From Accumulibacter sp036625275 (GTDB lineage: Bacteria; Pseudomonadota; Gammaproteobacteria; Burkholderiales; Rhodocyclaceae), in assembly GCF_036625275.1 (NCBI RefSeq), contig NZ_JAZKUD010000005.1:62001-126000 (forward strand): DNA of 64,000 nucleotides, read 5' to 3'. Shown in pieces: positions 34,819-43,373 of the stretch (its first letter is position 1; every line of letters starts with the position of its first letter). A program made the translations under genes and the position numbers. A model generated the notes under the pieces. That model made no database searches. It worked only from the letters and a program-made list of their open reading frames with translations, and had not been told where the DNA came from.

Positions 34819-35514
34819 TCAGGGCCTTGATCGTAGCGAGACATGCACACTGGGGCGACCAGCACCATTCCAGCTGAAGTTGACGAATGGTTTGCAGGAC
34901 ATCAGAGCCACCTGCAGCGATCCGATGCAAATGAAAGTCAAGGTTTCAAGCACACTGATGCCCAGGCGTCGATGGGACTGAAGGGACTGCCGGTTGAACG
35001 CCGATATCCGCGAACAACTCCAGTCCACCCCCAGGGCTGCCAGACGCTCGTTTGCCGCATCCCAAAGGCGCGCAAAGGTTCTTCCCATTCTGAAACGCGG
35101 TTCGACGTGCACATCGTAATCCCAGACAGTCGAGTCTGGTTCACTCAGGATGAAACGGCAATGAACCTCATCCTCCTCGTAATGGTCTCGGGCATACCAC
35201 AGAAAGCCGGCGAAGACTCCCTTGTTAACCGCCGCCAGGCAGACATGTCCCCTGGCGAAGCGCGATTTCAGAACTTCCGGTGGGCGTGGAAACGCCTCGA
35301 CAATCGCCTCATGTGCTGCAATCTCGACCACCTTTTCCACTGCGGAGGGCCGGCAGACCGGGATGAACTCGCGGGAAACCGGTTGGGCGACGATATGGTA
35401 ACGGATCAGGCGGCTACGTCCACCGCTGAGACCCTGCAGTACCCGGCCAAGAAGATAGAGCATCCCGTTGATGAAGCCCAGGTCGCCAATCGCCGATTTC
35501 AAAGAATTGAACAT
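34819..35514 (-). CDS. GNAT-family acetyltransferase of the exosortase-associated type
   Basis: A 231-residue protein with a GNAT-like core: GHVCLAAVNKGVFAGFLWYA, followed by VWDYDVHVEPRFRMGRTFARLWDAA, where the acetyl-CoA-binding loop is R-F-R-M-G-R, and SRISAFNRQSLQSHRRLG. This resembles acetyltransferases that occur beside exosortase-A hydrolases and in exopolysaccharide loci. It is the first gene of the short minus-strand group with the two hydrolases, 112 bases upstream of them. Confidence 0.68.
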   Translation of the reverse strand: MFNSLKSAIGDLGFINGMLYLLGRVLQGLSGGRSRLIRYHIVAQPVSREFIPVCRPSAVEKVVEIAAHEAIVEAFPRPPEVLKSRFARGHVCLAAVNKGVFAGFLWYARDHYEEDEVHCRFILSEPDSTVWDYDVHVEPRFRMGRTFARLWDAANERLAALGVDWSCSRISAFNRQSLQSHRRLGISVLETLTFICIGSLQVALMSCKPFVNFSWNGAGRPSVHVSLRSRP

Positions 35515-35812
35515 TTAACGCATTCCCCTTTTTCTGTTTTTGGTGTTCAAACCTTGCTCCTGACGGTCAGAGTTATTCAATCGACCCCTACTATAGAACG
35601 AAGGCTACGCTTTTGGCCGTGACGTATCTCCCACATCATCGCAAGAACATATTCGACGATCATGGATCGCTTATCCCGGCCTCACGTGCCAAATTGCTGC
35701 AGCGCAACTTTCATAAATGCCTGGCGTTGCCTATAGTGATCATTCCAGTCGCGGTCGGCGGTGCGACGTCATTCAACAGGATCATCGATCACTCAACGGA
35801 GGAGACGACGTC
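35515..35812. other. Divergent intergenic region between the GNAT gene and aorA
   Basis: A gap of 298 bases that must hold promoters in both directions. An inverted repeat TTGC-TGCGC-GCAA lies at 35694–35706 and a −10-like TATAGT at 35731–35736, about 80 bases before aorA; a −10-like TATAGT also appears on the minus strand near 35590. No FNR- or sigma-54-type site is evident to me. There is no gene in the gap. Confidence 0.4.
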
Positions 35813-36286
35813 ATGCAGAAGTCCTTGCACATCGATCCGGGCAAATGCACCGGTTGCTTGCAGTGCGAAATGGCCTGCTCTTACGAGCACACCGGGATCT
35901 TCAACCCGTCCAAATCGCGAATCAAGGTTTTCGACTTCCACCACGAAGGACGCAAGGTGCCCTATACCTGCACACAGTGCGCGGAAGCGTGGTGTCTCAA
36001 TGCCTGTCCGGTCGAGGCGATCAAGATCGACCATGGCAGCGGCGCCAAGGTGGTCCTCGACGCAGTCTGCGTGGGCTGCAAGGTGTGCACGATTGCCTGT
36101 CCGTTCGGGACGATCAACTACAATCACGACTCGGGAAAGGTTCAGAAGTGTGACCTCTGTGGCGGTGATCCAGCCTGCGCCACGGCTTGCCCGACCGGCG
36201 CCATCACCTACATTGATGCGGACTGGACGGGTCTGCAACGGATGCGTCAGTGGGCACAGAAAACCGACAGTGCGGCACGCCTTTGA
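35813..36286 (+). CDS. aorA: Aldehyde oxidoreductase polyferredoxin subunit (four [4Fe-4S] motifs)
   Basis: A 157-residue ferredoxin-like electron-transfer protein. Four cysteine clusters are visible: CTGCLQCEMAC, CTQCAEAWCLNACP, CVGCKVCTIACP and CDLCGGDPACATACP. This is the small subunit of the AorABC type of tungsten aldehyde oxidoreductase described in Aromatoleum, where it links the catalytic subunit to the flavoprotein. The ATG at 35813 has a strong GGAGGAGA site; the upstream open frame is not family-like. The next gene begins 12 bases later. Confidence 0.88.
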   Translation: MQKSLHIDPGKCTGCLQCEMACSYEHTGIFNPSKSRIKVFDFHHEGRKVPYTCTQCAEAWCLNACPVEAIKIDHGSGAKVVLDAVCVGCKVCTIACPFGTINYNHDSGKVQKCDLCGGDPACATACPTGAITYIDADWTGLQRMRQWAQKTDSAARL

Positions 36287-36298
36287 GGAGGAGCGATC

Positions 36299-38146
36299 AT
36301 GGCTTGGACACGCAAGATTCTTCGCGTCAACCTGACCCAGGGAACCTGCAGCAGCGAACCGCTGAACATGACCTGGGCAGCACAATATCTTGGCCAGCGC
36401 GGGCTGGCCAGCAAATACCTGGTCAGCGAGATCGATCCGAAGGTCGACCCGCTGTCCCCGGACAACAAGCTGATCTACGCGACCGGCCCGCTGACCGGCA
36501 CGATGGCGTCGACCGGCGGCCGCTATTCGGTGATTACCAAAGGCCCTCTGACCGGTGCGATTGCTTGCTCGAATTCGGGAGGCTATTTCGGAGCCGAGCT
36601 GAAATCGGCGGGCTGGGACATGGTCATCTTTGAGGGCAGGTCGCCGCAACCGGTCTATCTGCACATTGAGAACGAGCAGGCAACCCTGCTGCCTGCAAAC
36701 GACCTGTGGGGAAAGACTGTCTGGGATACCGAAGGCACCCTCAAGAAACGTCATCAGGATTCGCTGCTGCGGGTATCGAGCATCGGCCGTGCCGGGGAAA
36801 ATCAGGTCCTGTTCGCAGCGATCGTCAATGACCTGCACCGCGCCGCCGGCCGCTCCGGCGTCGGCGCAGTGATGGGGTCAAAGAATCTCAAGGCGGTCGC
36901 CGTGCGCGGCACGCTCGGCGTGGGCAATATCGCCGATCCCAAGGCTTTCATGGCGGCGGTGACTGCCGGCAAGAAGGTGCTGGCAGAGAACGCGGTCACT
37001 GGCCAGGGTCTGCCGACCTATGGCACGCAGGTGCTGATGAACGTCATCAACGAAATGGGCGCCTCGCCAACGCGCAACCACCGCGATGTGCAGTTCGAAG
37101 GGGCACGCAAGATTTCGGCGGAAGCGATGCACGAAAAACGCGCCACCGACGGCAGGACACATCTGGTCACCAATCAGGCCTGCTTTGGCTGCACCATCGC
37201 CTGCGGCCGGATCTCACGGATCGACGAGACGCACTTCTCGGTGCAGACCAAACCGGAATATTGGGGTGCCAACGGTGGCCTCGAATATGAGAGCGCCTGG
37301 GCACTGGGCAATGCCAATGGCGTCGACGATCTTGAGGCCCTGCAGTACGTCAACCTGCTGTGCAACGAAGACGGCATGGATCCGATCTCGTTCGGAGCGA
37401 CGGTCGGTGCGGTCATGGAGCTTTACGAACTGGGTATCCTGACCAGGGACGAGATCGGCCTCGACGCACCCTTCGGCTCCGCCGCCGCCTTGTGCAGACT
37501 GGCAGAAATGACGGTGCGCGGCGAAGGATTCGGCAAGATCGTCGGGCAGGGATCGAAGCGTCTGTGTACCCAGTACGGCCGGCCGGAGTTGTCGATGACC
37601 GTCAAGGGACAGGAGTTTCCGGCCTACGACGGACGCGCACTGCAGGGCATGGGTCTGGCCTATGCGACCTCGAACCGCGGTGCCTGCCACCTGCGTGGCT
37701 ACGTGGTTTCCAGCGAGGTATTCGGCATTCCGGTCAAGACCGACCCCAGGGACACCGACGGCAAACCTGAACTCCTGAAAGCCTTTCAGGATGCCACAGC
37801 GATCGTCGATTCGAGCGGTCTGTGCGTGTTCACCACCTTTGCGTGGACCCTGAACGATATTCAGCCTCAGATTCAGGCTGCTTGCCCGGGCGACTGGTCG
37901 CTCGAATCGCTGCTGGCGATGGGCGAGCGAATCTGGAACCTCGAACGCGACTTCAACCTGGCGGCGGGCCTCACCGGCCAGGACGATACCCTGCCGCCGC
38001 GCCTGCTCACCGAACCGTGCAAGACCGGTGCTTCGAAGGGCATGGTGGCCGAACTCGGGAAAATGCTGCCAGAGTATTACCGCCTGCGCGGCTGGACCCC
38101 GGACGGCGTCCCGACGACGGCTACGCGCGCGCGTCTGGGTCTCTGA
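36299..38146 (+). CDS. aorB: Aldehyde:ferredoxin oxidoreductase, tungsten-containing catalytic subunit
   Basis: A 615-residue enzyme of the AOR family that oxidises aldehydes to acids using a tungsten bis-pterin cofactor and a [4Fe-4S] cluster. The N-terminal pterin-binding region includes ATGPLTGTMAST and NSGGYFGAELK; cluster cysteines appear in QACFGCTIACGR and the distal DSSGLCVF; SNRGACHLRGY is the typical second-pterin loop. The length is typical. GAGGAGGAG lies before the ATG. It is coupled to aorC by a single intervening base. Confidence 0.93.
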   Translation: MAWTRKILRVNLTQGTCSSEPLNMTWAAQYLGQRGLASKYLVSEIDPKVDPLSPDNKLIYATGPLTGTMASTGGRYSVITKGPLTGAIACSNSGGYFGAELKSAGWDMVIFEGRSPQPVYLHIENEQATLLPANDLWGKTVWDTEGTLKKRHQDSLLRVSSIGRAGENQVLFAAIVNDLHRAAGRSGVGAVMGSKNLKAVAVRGTLGVGNIADPKAFMAAVTAGKKVLAENAVTGQGLPTYGTQVLMNVINEMGASPTRNHRDVQFEGARKISAEAMHEKRATDGRTHLVTNQACFGCTIACGRISRIDETHFSVQTKPEYWGANGGLEYESAWALGNANGVDDLEALQYVNLLCNEDGMDPISFGATVGAVMELYELGILTRDEIGLDAPFGSAAALCRLAEMTVRGEGFGKIVGQGSKRLCTQYGRPELSMTVKGQEFPAYDGRALQGMGLAYATSNRGACHLRGYVVSSEVFGIPVKTDPRDTDGKPELLKAFQDATAIVDSSGLCVFTTFAWTLNDIQPQIQAACPGDWSLESLLAMGERIWNLERDFNLAAGLTGQDDTLPPRLLTEPCKTGASKGMVAELGKMLPEYYRLRGWTPDGVPTTATRARLGL

Positions 38147-38147
38147 G

Positions 38148-39398
38148 GTGACTCGCCACGTCATCATCGGCAACGGCCCGGCTGGGGTCGTTGCTGCCGA
38201 GACCCTGCGGCGTGCCGATGCAGAGGCCGGAATTACACTGATTGGCGATGAAGCCGGGCCACCGTATTCCCGGATGGCGATTCCCTACCTGCTGATGGGA
38301 AAGATTGACGAAGCGGGCACCTATCTGCGCAAGGATGCGGATCATTTCGAACGTTTGCGTATCCGCATGCTGCTTGGCCGGGTGGCTGCCATCAATAGCG
38401 GCGCACGCACGCTCCGACTGGCTGATGGTGGCATCCTTCCCTACGACCGCCTGCTGATCGCCAGCGGCGCGCAGCCGGTTCGCCCGCCGGTTCCCGGTAT
38501 CGATCTGCCGAAGGTCTTGTCATGCTGGACACTGGCCGATGCACGGGCAATCGTCGCCGGCATCGGCCGGGGCGTGCGTGTGCTGCAGATGGGTGCCGGT
38601 TTCATCGGCTGCATCATCATGGAGTCGCTGGCAGCACGCGGCCCGCAGCTGACGGTCGTCGAGATGGGCGACCGGATGGTGCCGCGGATGCTCGATGCCG
38701 TGGCCGGGGCAATGCTTCGCCGCTGGTGCGAGGCGCGGGGGGTGCGCGTCCTGACCGGCCGGCGGGTGGTGGCGATTTCGTCGGCGGGCGAAGCGCTGCT
38801 GGTCAGGCTCGACGATGGCCAGACGCTGGAGGTCGACGTGCTGATCAGTGCGACGGGGGTCAAGCCGAACATCGCATTCCTCGATGGCAGCGGTGTCGCA
38901 GTCAATGCCGGGGTGCTCGTCGACACGACGCTGCAGACCAGCATCGCCGGTATTTACGCGGCCGGCGACGTCGCGGAAGCGGTTGAGTTCGGTACCGGCC
39001 TGCGCGTTGTCAATGCCATCCAGCCCGATGCCGTCGAGCAGGCTCGGATCGCGGCACTGAACATGGCTGGTCAGTCGGCAACCTTGCCGGGCACCTTTGT
39101 GTTCAACATTCTCGACACCCTGGGGCTGATTTCCGCGTCCTTTGGTCAATGGCAGGGCATTGCCGGTGGGGAAACCGCGCAACTTCTCGACGAAACCCGG
39201 TTTCGTTACCTGCGCCTGGCGTTTGACGGTGATCGGCTGGTCGGCGCCAATTGCATCGGCCATACCGAGCACATCGGGGTACTGCGTGGACTGATTCAGG
39301 GACAGGTGCGTCTCGGAGAATGGAAAGATCGTCTGCTTGCCAACCCCCTGCAACTCAGCGAAGCCTATCTCGCCAGGGGGTTGGCCATCGCGCACTGA
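38148..39398 (+). CDS. aorC: Aldehyde oxidoreductase FAD-dependent NAD-linked subunit
   Basis: A 416-residue pyridine-nucleotide-disulfide-type flavoprotein. FAD binding shows as IIGNGPAGVVAAETLRR, the NAD site as VLQMGAGFIGCIIMESL and the second FAD motif as GIYAAGDVAEA. In the Aromatoleum AorABC complex this subunit exchanges electrons with NAD(H). It starts with a GTG at 38148, one base after the aorB stop; the longer frame upstream overlaps aorB and is not used. Confidence 0.88.
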   Translation: MTRHVIIGNGPAGVVAAETLRRADAEAGITLIGDEAGPPYSRMAIPYLLMGKIDEAGTYLRKDADHFERLRIRMLLGRVAAINSGARTLRLADGGILPYDRLLIASGAQPVRPPVPGIDLPKVLSCWTLADARAIVAGIGRGVRVLQMGAGFIGCIIMESLAARGPQLTVVEMGDRMVPRMLDAVAGAMLRRWCEARGVRVLTGRRVVAISSAGEALLVRLDDGQTLEVDVLISATGVKPNIAFLDGSGVAVNAGVLVDTTLQTSIAGIYAAGDVAEAVEFGTGLRVVNAIQPDAVEQARIAALNMAGQSATLPGTFVFNILDTLGLISASFGQWQGIAGGETAQLLDETRFRYLRLAFDGDRLVGANCIGHTEHIGVLRGLIQGQVRLGEWKDRLLANPLQLSEAYLARGLAIAH

Positions 39399-39652
39399 TG
39401 GAAATCACCTTGAAGCTGTTCGCTTCGCTTTCCGATTACCTGCCCGCGACGGCCCGGCGGACCAATGCCCTGTCGCTCGACGTTGCCGACGGGTGCAGCG
39501 TCGCCTCGGTCATTGATGCTTGGGCGTTGCCGCCGCGCCTGGTGCATCTGGTCCTGGTCAATGGCGAATTCATCCCGCCGCAGTTACGCGCCGAGCGCTG
39601 CCTGGCGCCGGGTGACGCGCTGGCGATCTGGCCGCCGATTGCCGGCGGCTAA
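39398..39652 (+). CDS. aorD: MoaD/ThiS-like sulfur carrier of the aor operon
   Basis: An 84-residue beta-grasp protein ending in PIAGG, the diglycine tail that is thiocarboxylated in MoaD/ThiS proteins. It begins MEITLKLFASLSDYLP, the MoaD-style N-terminus, and has VLVNGEFIPP and GDALAIWPP. It presumably supplies sulfur for the dithiolene of the tungsten pterin in AorB. The start overlaps the aorC stop (TGATG). Confidence 0.85.
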   Translation: MEITLKLFASLSDYLPATARRTNALSLDVADGCSVASVIDAWALPPRLVHLVLVNGEFIPPQLRAERCLAPGDALAIWPPIAGG

Positions 39653-39655
39653 GCC

Positions 39656-39931
39656 GTGACCCATTTCACGATGACCTTGACGCTTCGTGAATTCGAGCGC
39701 CAATTGCAGCCGCTGTTGAACAGCTGGACAGCCGAGCCGCAAGCGCAGGGTTGGCACCTCAGGCGTCCAGAGCGCAGCGTAGTCATCTCCTGCCGGCAGC
39801 GGCCGGCGCTGCGGCTTGGCGTCCTGCTGTTGCCGCGTCTCGACGTGTCAATTGCCTGCAGCGGCAACGCCGACCAGGAAGCCGATTTCATCGAAGAGTT
39901 CCTGCGCTATTTCCGGCGCAGCGGCGGCTGA
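39656..39931 (+). CDS. Small conserved protein closing the aor operon
   Basis: A 91-residue protein (GTG start at 39656; an ATG at 39671 is an alternative). It has a short beta-rich middle (RSVVISCRQRPALRLGVLLL) and an acidic C-terminal helix (DQEADFIEEFLRYFRR). I recognise no domain. It lies three bases after the MoaD-like gene, so a role in cofactor insertion or assembly of the AOR complex is likely but not shown. It corresponds in position to aorE of Aromatoleum. Confidence 0.6.
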   Translation: MTHFTMTLTLREFERQLQPLLNSWTAEPQAQGWHLRRPERSVVISCRQRPALRLGVLLLPRLDVSIACSGNADQEADFIEEFLRYFRRSGG

Positions 39932-39947
39932 TGTGATAGCATTCCCA

Positions 39948-40047
39948 GTGGCGGGTCTCCCCGCATCGCAGGATGGTGAACCTGGTCAGGTCCGGAAGGA
40001 AGCAGCCACAGCCGTCTGATGTGAGTGCCGGGGGCAAGGCTCGCCAC
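39948..40047 (+). ncRNA. ffs: 4.5S RNA of the signal recognition particle
   Basis: A 100-base RNA folding into one long hairpin: GTGGCG at 39948–39953 pairs with CGCCAC at 40042–40047. The apical domain has the invariant signature GGTCAGGTCCGGAAGGAAGCAGCC. It binds Ffh to target membrane proteins. It lies between the aor operon and dnaX, a usual place in betaproteobacteria. Confidence 0.95.
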
Positions 40048-40152
40048 CCTCCATCCCCTTCTGCCGCCGACCTTTGCCCAGATTTGCCTCGAACCCACTG
40101 CGGTCAACAACTTCAGTGGGTCCGGTGACGCCATCTGCTAGAATCCCCGCCC

Positions 40153-41724
40153 ATGAGTTACCAAGTCTTGGCGCGCAAATGGCGCCCGCGAACGTTTGCC
40201 AGCCTGGTCGGGCAGGAACACGTTGTCCGGGCATTGACGCATGCGCTGACCGAAAAACGTCTGCATCATGCCTATCTGTTCACCGGTACGCGCGGGGTCG
40301 GAAAAACCACGCTGGCGCGCATTCTTGCCAAAGCGCTGAATTGCGAAAGCGGTGTTACGGCAACTCCCTGCGGCGTTTGTTCTGCCTGTCGGGAAATCGA
40401 CTCCGGGCGTTTCGTCGATCTGCTCGAAGTGGACGCGGCGACCAATACCAAGGTCGACGAAATGCGGCAACTTCTCGAGAACGCAGTCTATGCGCCAACG
40501 CGTGGCCGCTTCAAGGTCTATGTGATCGACGAAGTCCACATGCTCTCGAACTCGGCCTTCAACGCCATGCTGAAGACCCTCGAAGAACCTCCGGAGCACG
40601 TCAAATTCATTCTTGCAACCACCGATCCGCAGAAGATTCCGGTAACCGTGCTGTCACGCTGCCTGCAGTTCAACCTCAAGCAGATGACACCGCCGCTAAT
40701 TGCTGGCCACCTCAAACACATTCTCGAAGTCGAGGCGATCAGCGCCGAAGCAACTGCCCTGCAACTGCTTGCGCGCTCGGCAGCAGGCAGCATGCGCGAT
40801 GCACTGTCGCTGCTCGACCAGGCGATTGCGCATGGTTCGGGCAAGATCGAGGAAGCGCAGGTGCGTGAGATGCTCGGTGCGGTCGATCTTGACCACCTGT
40901 TCTCGATTGCCGACGCACTGCTTGCCGGAGATGCAGCAGCCATGCTCCAGGTGGCCGATGACATGGCCACGCGCAGCCTGTCCTTTGACGCAGCACTGCA
41001 GGAGATGGCCAGCCTGTTCACCCGTTTGCAGATTGCCCAGCTCGCCCCTCAGGCGATCGCTGACGATTTGCCGGAGCGTCCGCGCCTGCTCGAAATCGCG
41101 GCCAGGCTCGATCCGGAGTTCGTTCAGCTCGCTTACCAGATTGCCGTGCATGGCCGTCAGGAATTACCCTTGGCTCCTGATGAACAGGCCGGTTTCATCA
41201 TGACGCTGCTGCGTCTGTATGCTTTTCGTCCTGCGTTCGACGATGAATCTGGCGGAAGACGGCGAGGTCCCGAGCCTGCTGGTCGCCTGCTGGTGGTGCC
41301 CTCGACGCAGGCGCCGGCGCCAACCGTAGCGCCTGCAGAAGCTGGTGCCGGGGCCGATTGGCATGACATTCTCGCCGCCCTCAAACTTGGCGGCATGGCA
41401 CGGGAACTGGCACAGCACTGTGAATTGCGCGAACTGGGGAAGGCGCGGATGGTCCTCAGTCTTTCTCCGACGCACCGCCATGTGCTGATAAAACCCGCAC
41501 AGGACAAGCTGCAGCAATCGCTTGCCGAGCATTTCGGCCGTCCGTTGCAACTGGCGATCGAACTTAAAGAAGGCTCGGGAGATACGCCCGCCGCTGCCGC
41601 ACAACGCGACCACCGTGAACGCATGGATCGCGCCATCGCTTCGGTCGAGCAGGATGGCTTCGTGCGGCAGGTCATCGAGACATTCGACGCCACCCTGATC
41701 GAATCTTCCATTAAACCCATTTAA
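40153..41724 (+). CDS. dnaX: DNA polymerase III subunits gamma/tau
   Basis: A 523-residue clamp-loader ATPase. It has Walker A GTRGVGKTTLAR, the zinc-binding CGVCSACREI, Walker B VYVIDEVHMLS and sensor TTDPQKIPVTVLSRC. The C-terminal part after ~residue 370 is Pro/Ala-rich and then a tau-type domain that contacts the polymerase and helicase. It is shorter than E. coli DnaX (643 residues). It starts the dnaX–ybaB–recR group. Confidence 0.95.
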   Translation: MSYQVLARKWRPRTFASLVGQEHVVRALTHALTEKRLHHAYLFTGTRGVGKTTLARILAKALNCESGVTATPCGVCSACREIDSGRFVDLLEVDAATNTKVDEMRQLLENAVYAPTRGRFKVYVIDEVHMLSNSAFNAMLKTLEEPPEHVKFILATTDPQKIPVTVLSRCLQFNLKQMTPPLIAGHLKHILEVEAISAEATALQLLARSAAGSMRDALSLLDQAIAHGSGKIEEAQVREMLGAVDLDHLFSIADALLAGDAAAMLQVADDMATRSLSFDAALQEMASLFTRLQIAQLAPQAIADDLPERPRLLEIAARLDPEFVQLAYQIAVHGRQELPLAPDEQAGFIMTLLRLYAFRPAFDDESGGRRRGPEPAGRLLVVPSTQAPAPTVAPAEAGAGADWHDILAALKLGGMARELAQHCELRELGKARMVLSLSPTHRHVLIKPAQDKLQQSLAEHFGRPLQLAIELKEGSGDTPAAAAQRDHRERMDRAIASVEQDGFVRQVIETFDATLIESSIKPI

Positions 41725-41747
41725 TCGTTCACCGCGAGGCAAGCAAA

Positions 41748-42071
41748 ATGATGAAAGGCGGAATCGCCGGCCTGATGAAACAGGCTCAGCAGATGCAGGA
41801 AAACATGAAGAAAGCCCAGGAAGAGCTCGCGCAGCTCGAAGTCGAGGGGCAATCCGGTGCCGGCATGGTCAAGGTGCTGATGACTGGTAGCCATAATGTG
41901 AGAAGGGTTACAATCGACCCTTCGGTGATGGACGACCGGGAGATGCTCGAGGATCTCGTTGCCGCCGCTTTGAACGACGCCATGCGGCGCGCCGAGGAAG
42001 CTTCCCAGCAACGGATGGCCGGTTTTTCTGCGGGACTCAATCTGCCACCCGGGTTCAAAATGCCGTTCTGA
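41748..42071 (+). CDS. ybaB: YbaB/EbfC nucleoid-associated protein
   Basis: A 107-residue DNA-binding protein of the YbaB/EbfC family. The N-terminus MMKGGIAGLMKQAQQMQENMKK and GQSGAGMVKVLMTGSH are typical. Its stop overlaps the recR start by one base, as in most proteobacteria. Confidence 0.95.
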   Translation: MMKGGIAGLMKQAQQMQENMKKAQEELAQLEVEGQSGAGMVKVLMTGSHNVRRVTIDPSVMDDREMLEDLVAAALNDAMRRAEEASQQRMAGFSAGLNLPPGFKMPF

Positions 42072-42673
42072 TGAATACCCCGTCGAGCCTCGAATCATTG
42101 ATCGAGGCTTTGCGCTGCCTGCCGGGTGTGGGTCCAAAATCGGCACAGCGCATGGCTTACCACCTGCTGCAGCACAATCGCACCGGTGCCCAGCGTCTGG
42201 CTGACTCGCTGCAACGGGCTCTCGGTGCACTCCGTCATTGCCAGCGCTGCAACACCTTTACCGAGTCCGTAATCTGCGCCCGCTGCCTCTCGCACAAGCG
42301 TGACCCCAACCTGCTCTGCGTCGTTGAAACACCGGTGGACATGAACATGCTCGAGCAGACGCACGCCTATTCGGGCTTGTACTACGTGTTGATGGGTCGC
42401 GTTTCACCGCTCGATGGCATCGGTCCTGGCGAGTTGCACCTCGAGCGCTTGCTGGCTCGTGCCTGCGATGGTGTGGTGCGGGAAGTGATCATCGCCACCA
42501 ATTACACCAATGAAGGGGAAGCAACTGCGCACTACCTCTCCGAATTGCTCAAAAGTCGTGGCATCAGCGTATCGCGCATCGCACGCGGTGTGCCGGTCGG
42601 CGGCGAACTCGAATATGTCGATGCAGGAACCCTGGCGCAGGCCCTGCGTGAGCGTCGACCGCTTGCTGGTTAA
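42071..42673 (+). CDS. recR: Recombination protein RecR
   Basis: A 200-residue recombination mediator that helps load RecA in the RecFOR pathway. It shows the helix-hairpin-helix CLPGVGPKSAQRMA, the zinc finger CQRCNTFTESVICARC and the Toprim segment VVETPVDMNMLEQT. Follows ybaB with a one-base overlap. Confidence 0.96.
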   Translation: MNTPSSLESLIEALRCLPGVGPKSAQRMAYHLLQHNRTGAQRLADSLQRALGALRHCQRCNTFTESVICARCLSHKRDPNLLCVVETPVDMNMLEQTHAYSGLYYVLMGRVSPLDGIGPGELHLERLLARACDGVVREVIIATNYTNEGEATAHYLSELLKSRGISVSRIARGVPVGGELEYVDAGTLAQALRERRPLAG

Positions 42674-42693
42674 GCGTTTGAGGCGTTTTGCGA

Positions 42694-42722
42694 TTCAATT
42701 CGAACTGGATTCGACGTATAAT
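42694..42722 (+). promoter_or_regulatory. Predicted sigma-70 promoter of petABC
   Basis: A perfect −10 TATAAT lies at 42717–42722, with TTCAAT at 42694–42699 as the −35 box, spacing 17. It is about 50 bases before the petA start. Confidence 0.55.
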
Positions 42723-42773
42723 GCGGCGGTTTAGTTCGTACCAACTTTTCATTACGTTCTAGGGATCAGCGCT

Positions 42774-43370
42774 ATGAGCAATGAGAGCAAAGTGGACTGC
42801 GGAAGGCGGCGACTGGTCGTCGCCACTGCTGCGGTCGGCGGGGTGGGGGCGTTAGCCGCGCTCGTACCTTTCCTGTCCAGCATGCTGCCATCCGAGCGTG
42901 CCAAAGCGGCCGGCGCGCCGGTCGAAGTCGACATTGGCAGCCTTGAACCTGGCCAGATGATCACCGTTGAATGGCGAGGCAAACCGGTGTGGATCTTCAA
43001 TCGCAACCCGTCGATGCTCGAAACGCTGCCCAAACTCAATGACTCGGTGGCCGATCCGAAGTCCGAGAAGAATATGCAGCCAGCTTATTGCAAGAACGAG
43101 ACGCGCTCAATCAAGCCGGAAATCCTGGTGGCGGTGGGCATCTGCACGCATCTGGGCTGCTCCCCCTCGAACAAGTTCAAGAAGGGTACCGACGAAGGCA
43201 TGGACAGCAGTTGGCTGGGCGGTTTCCTGTGTCCCTGCCACGGTTCCACTTTCGACTTCGCTGGCCGTGTCTTCAAGAGCAAGCCGGCACCGGACAATCT
43301 GGAAGTGCCGCCGCACATGTACCTGTCCGACAAGCGGATTCTCATCGGCGAAGACAAGAAGGGGGCTTAA
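42774..43370 (+). CDS. petA: Ubiquinol–cytochrome c reductase iron-sulfur (Rieske) subunit
   Basis: A 198-residue Rieske protein of the cytochrome bc1 complex, transferring electrons from ubiquinol to cytochrome c1. The N-terminus has a Tat-type twin arginine (CGRRRLVVATAA) and one membrane helix. The cluster-binding motifs are CTHLGC and CPCHGS. The ATG at 42774 is followed by the usual short cytoplasmic end. It is the first gene of petABC. Confidence 0.96.
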   Translation: MSNESKVDCGRRRLVVATAAVGGVGALAALVPFLSSMLPSERAKAAGAPVEVDIGSLEPGQMITVEWRGKPVWIFNRNPSMLETLPKLNDSVADPKSEKNMQPAYCKNETRSIKPEILVAVGICTHLGCSPSNKFKKGTDEGMDSSWLGGFLCPCHGSTFDFAGRVFKSKPAPDNLEVPPHMYLSDKRILIGEDKKGA

Positions 43371-43373
43371 GCA

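Noticed and set aside
35721..35745. A possible sigma-54 promoter before aorA (TGGCGTTGCC)
   Set aside because: The GG and GC elements do not have the required 10-base spacing.
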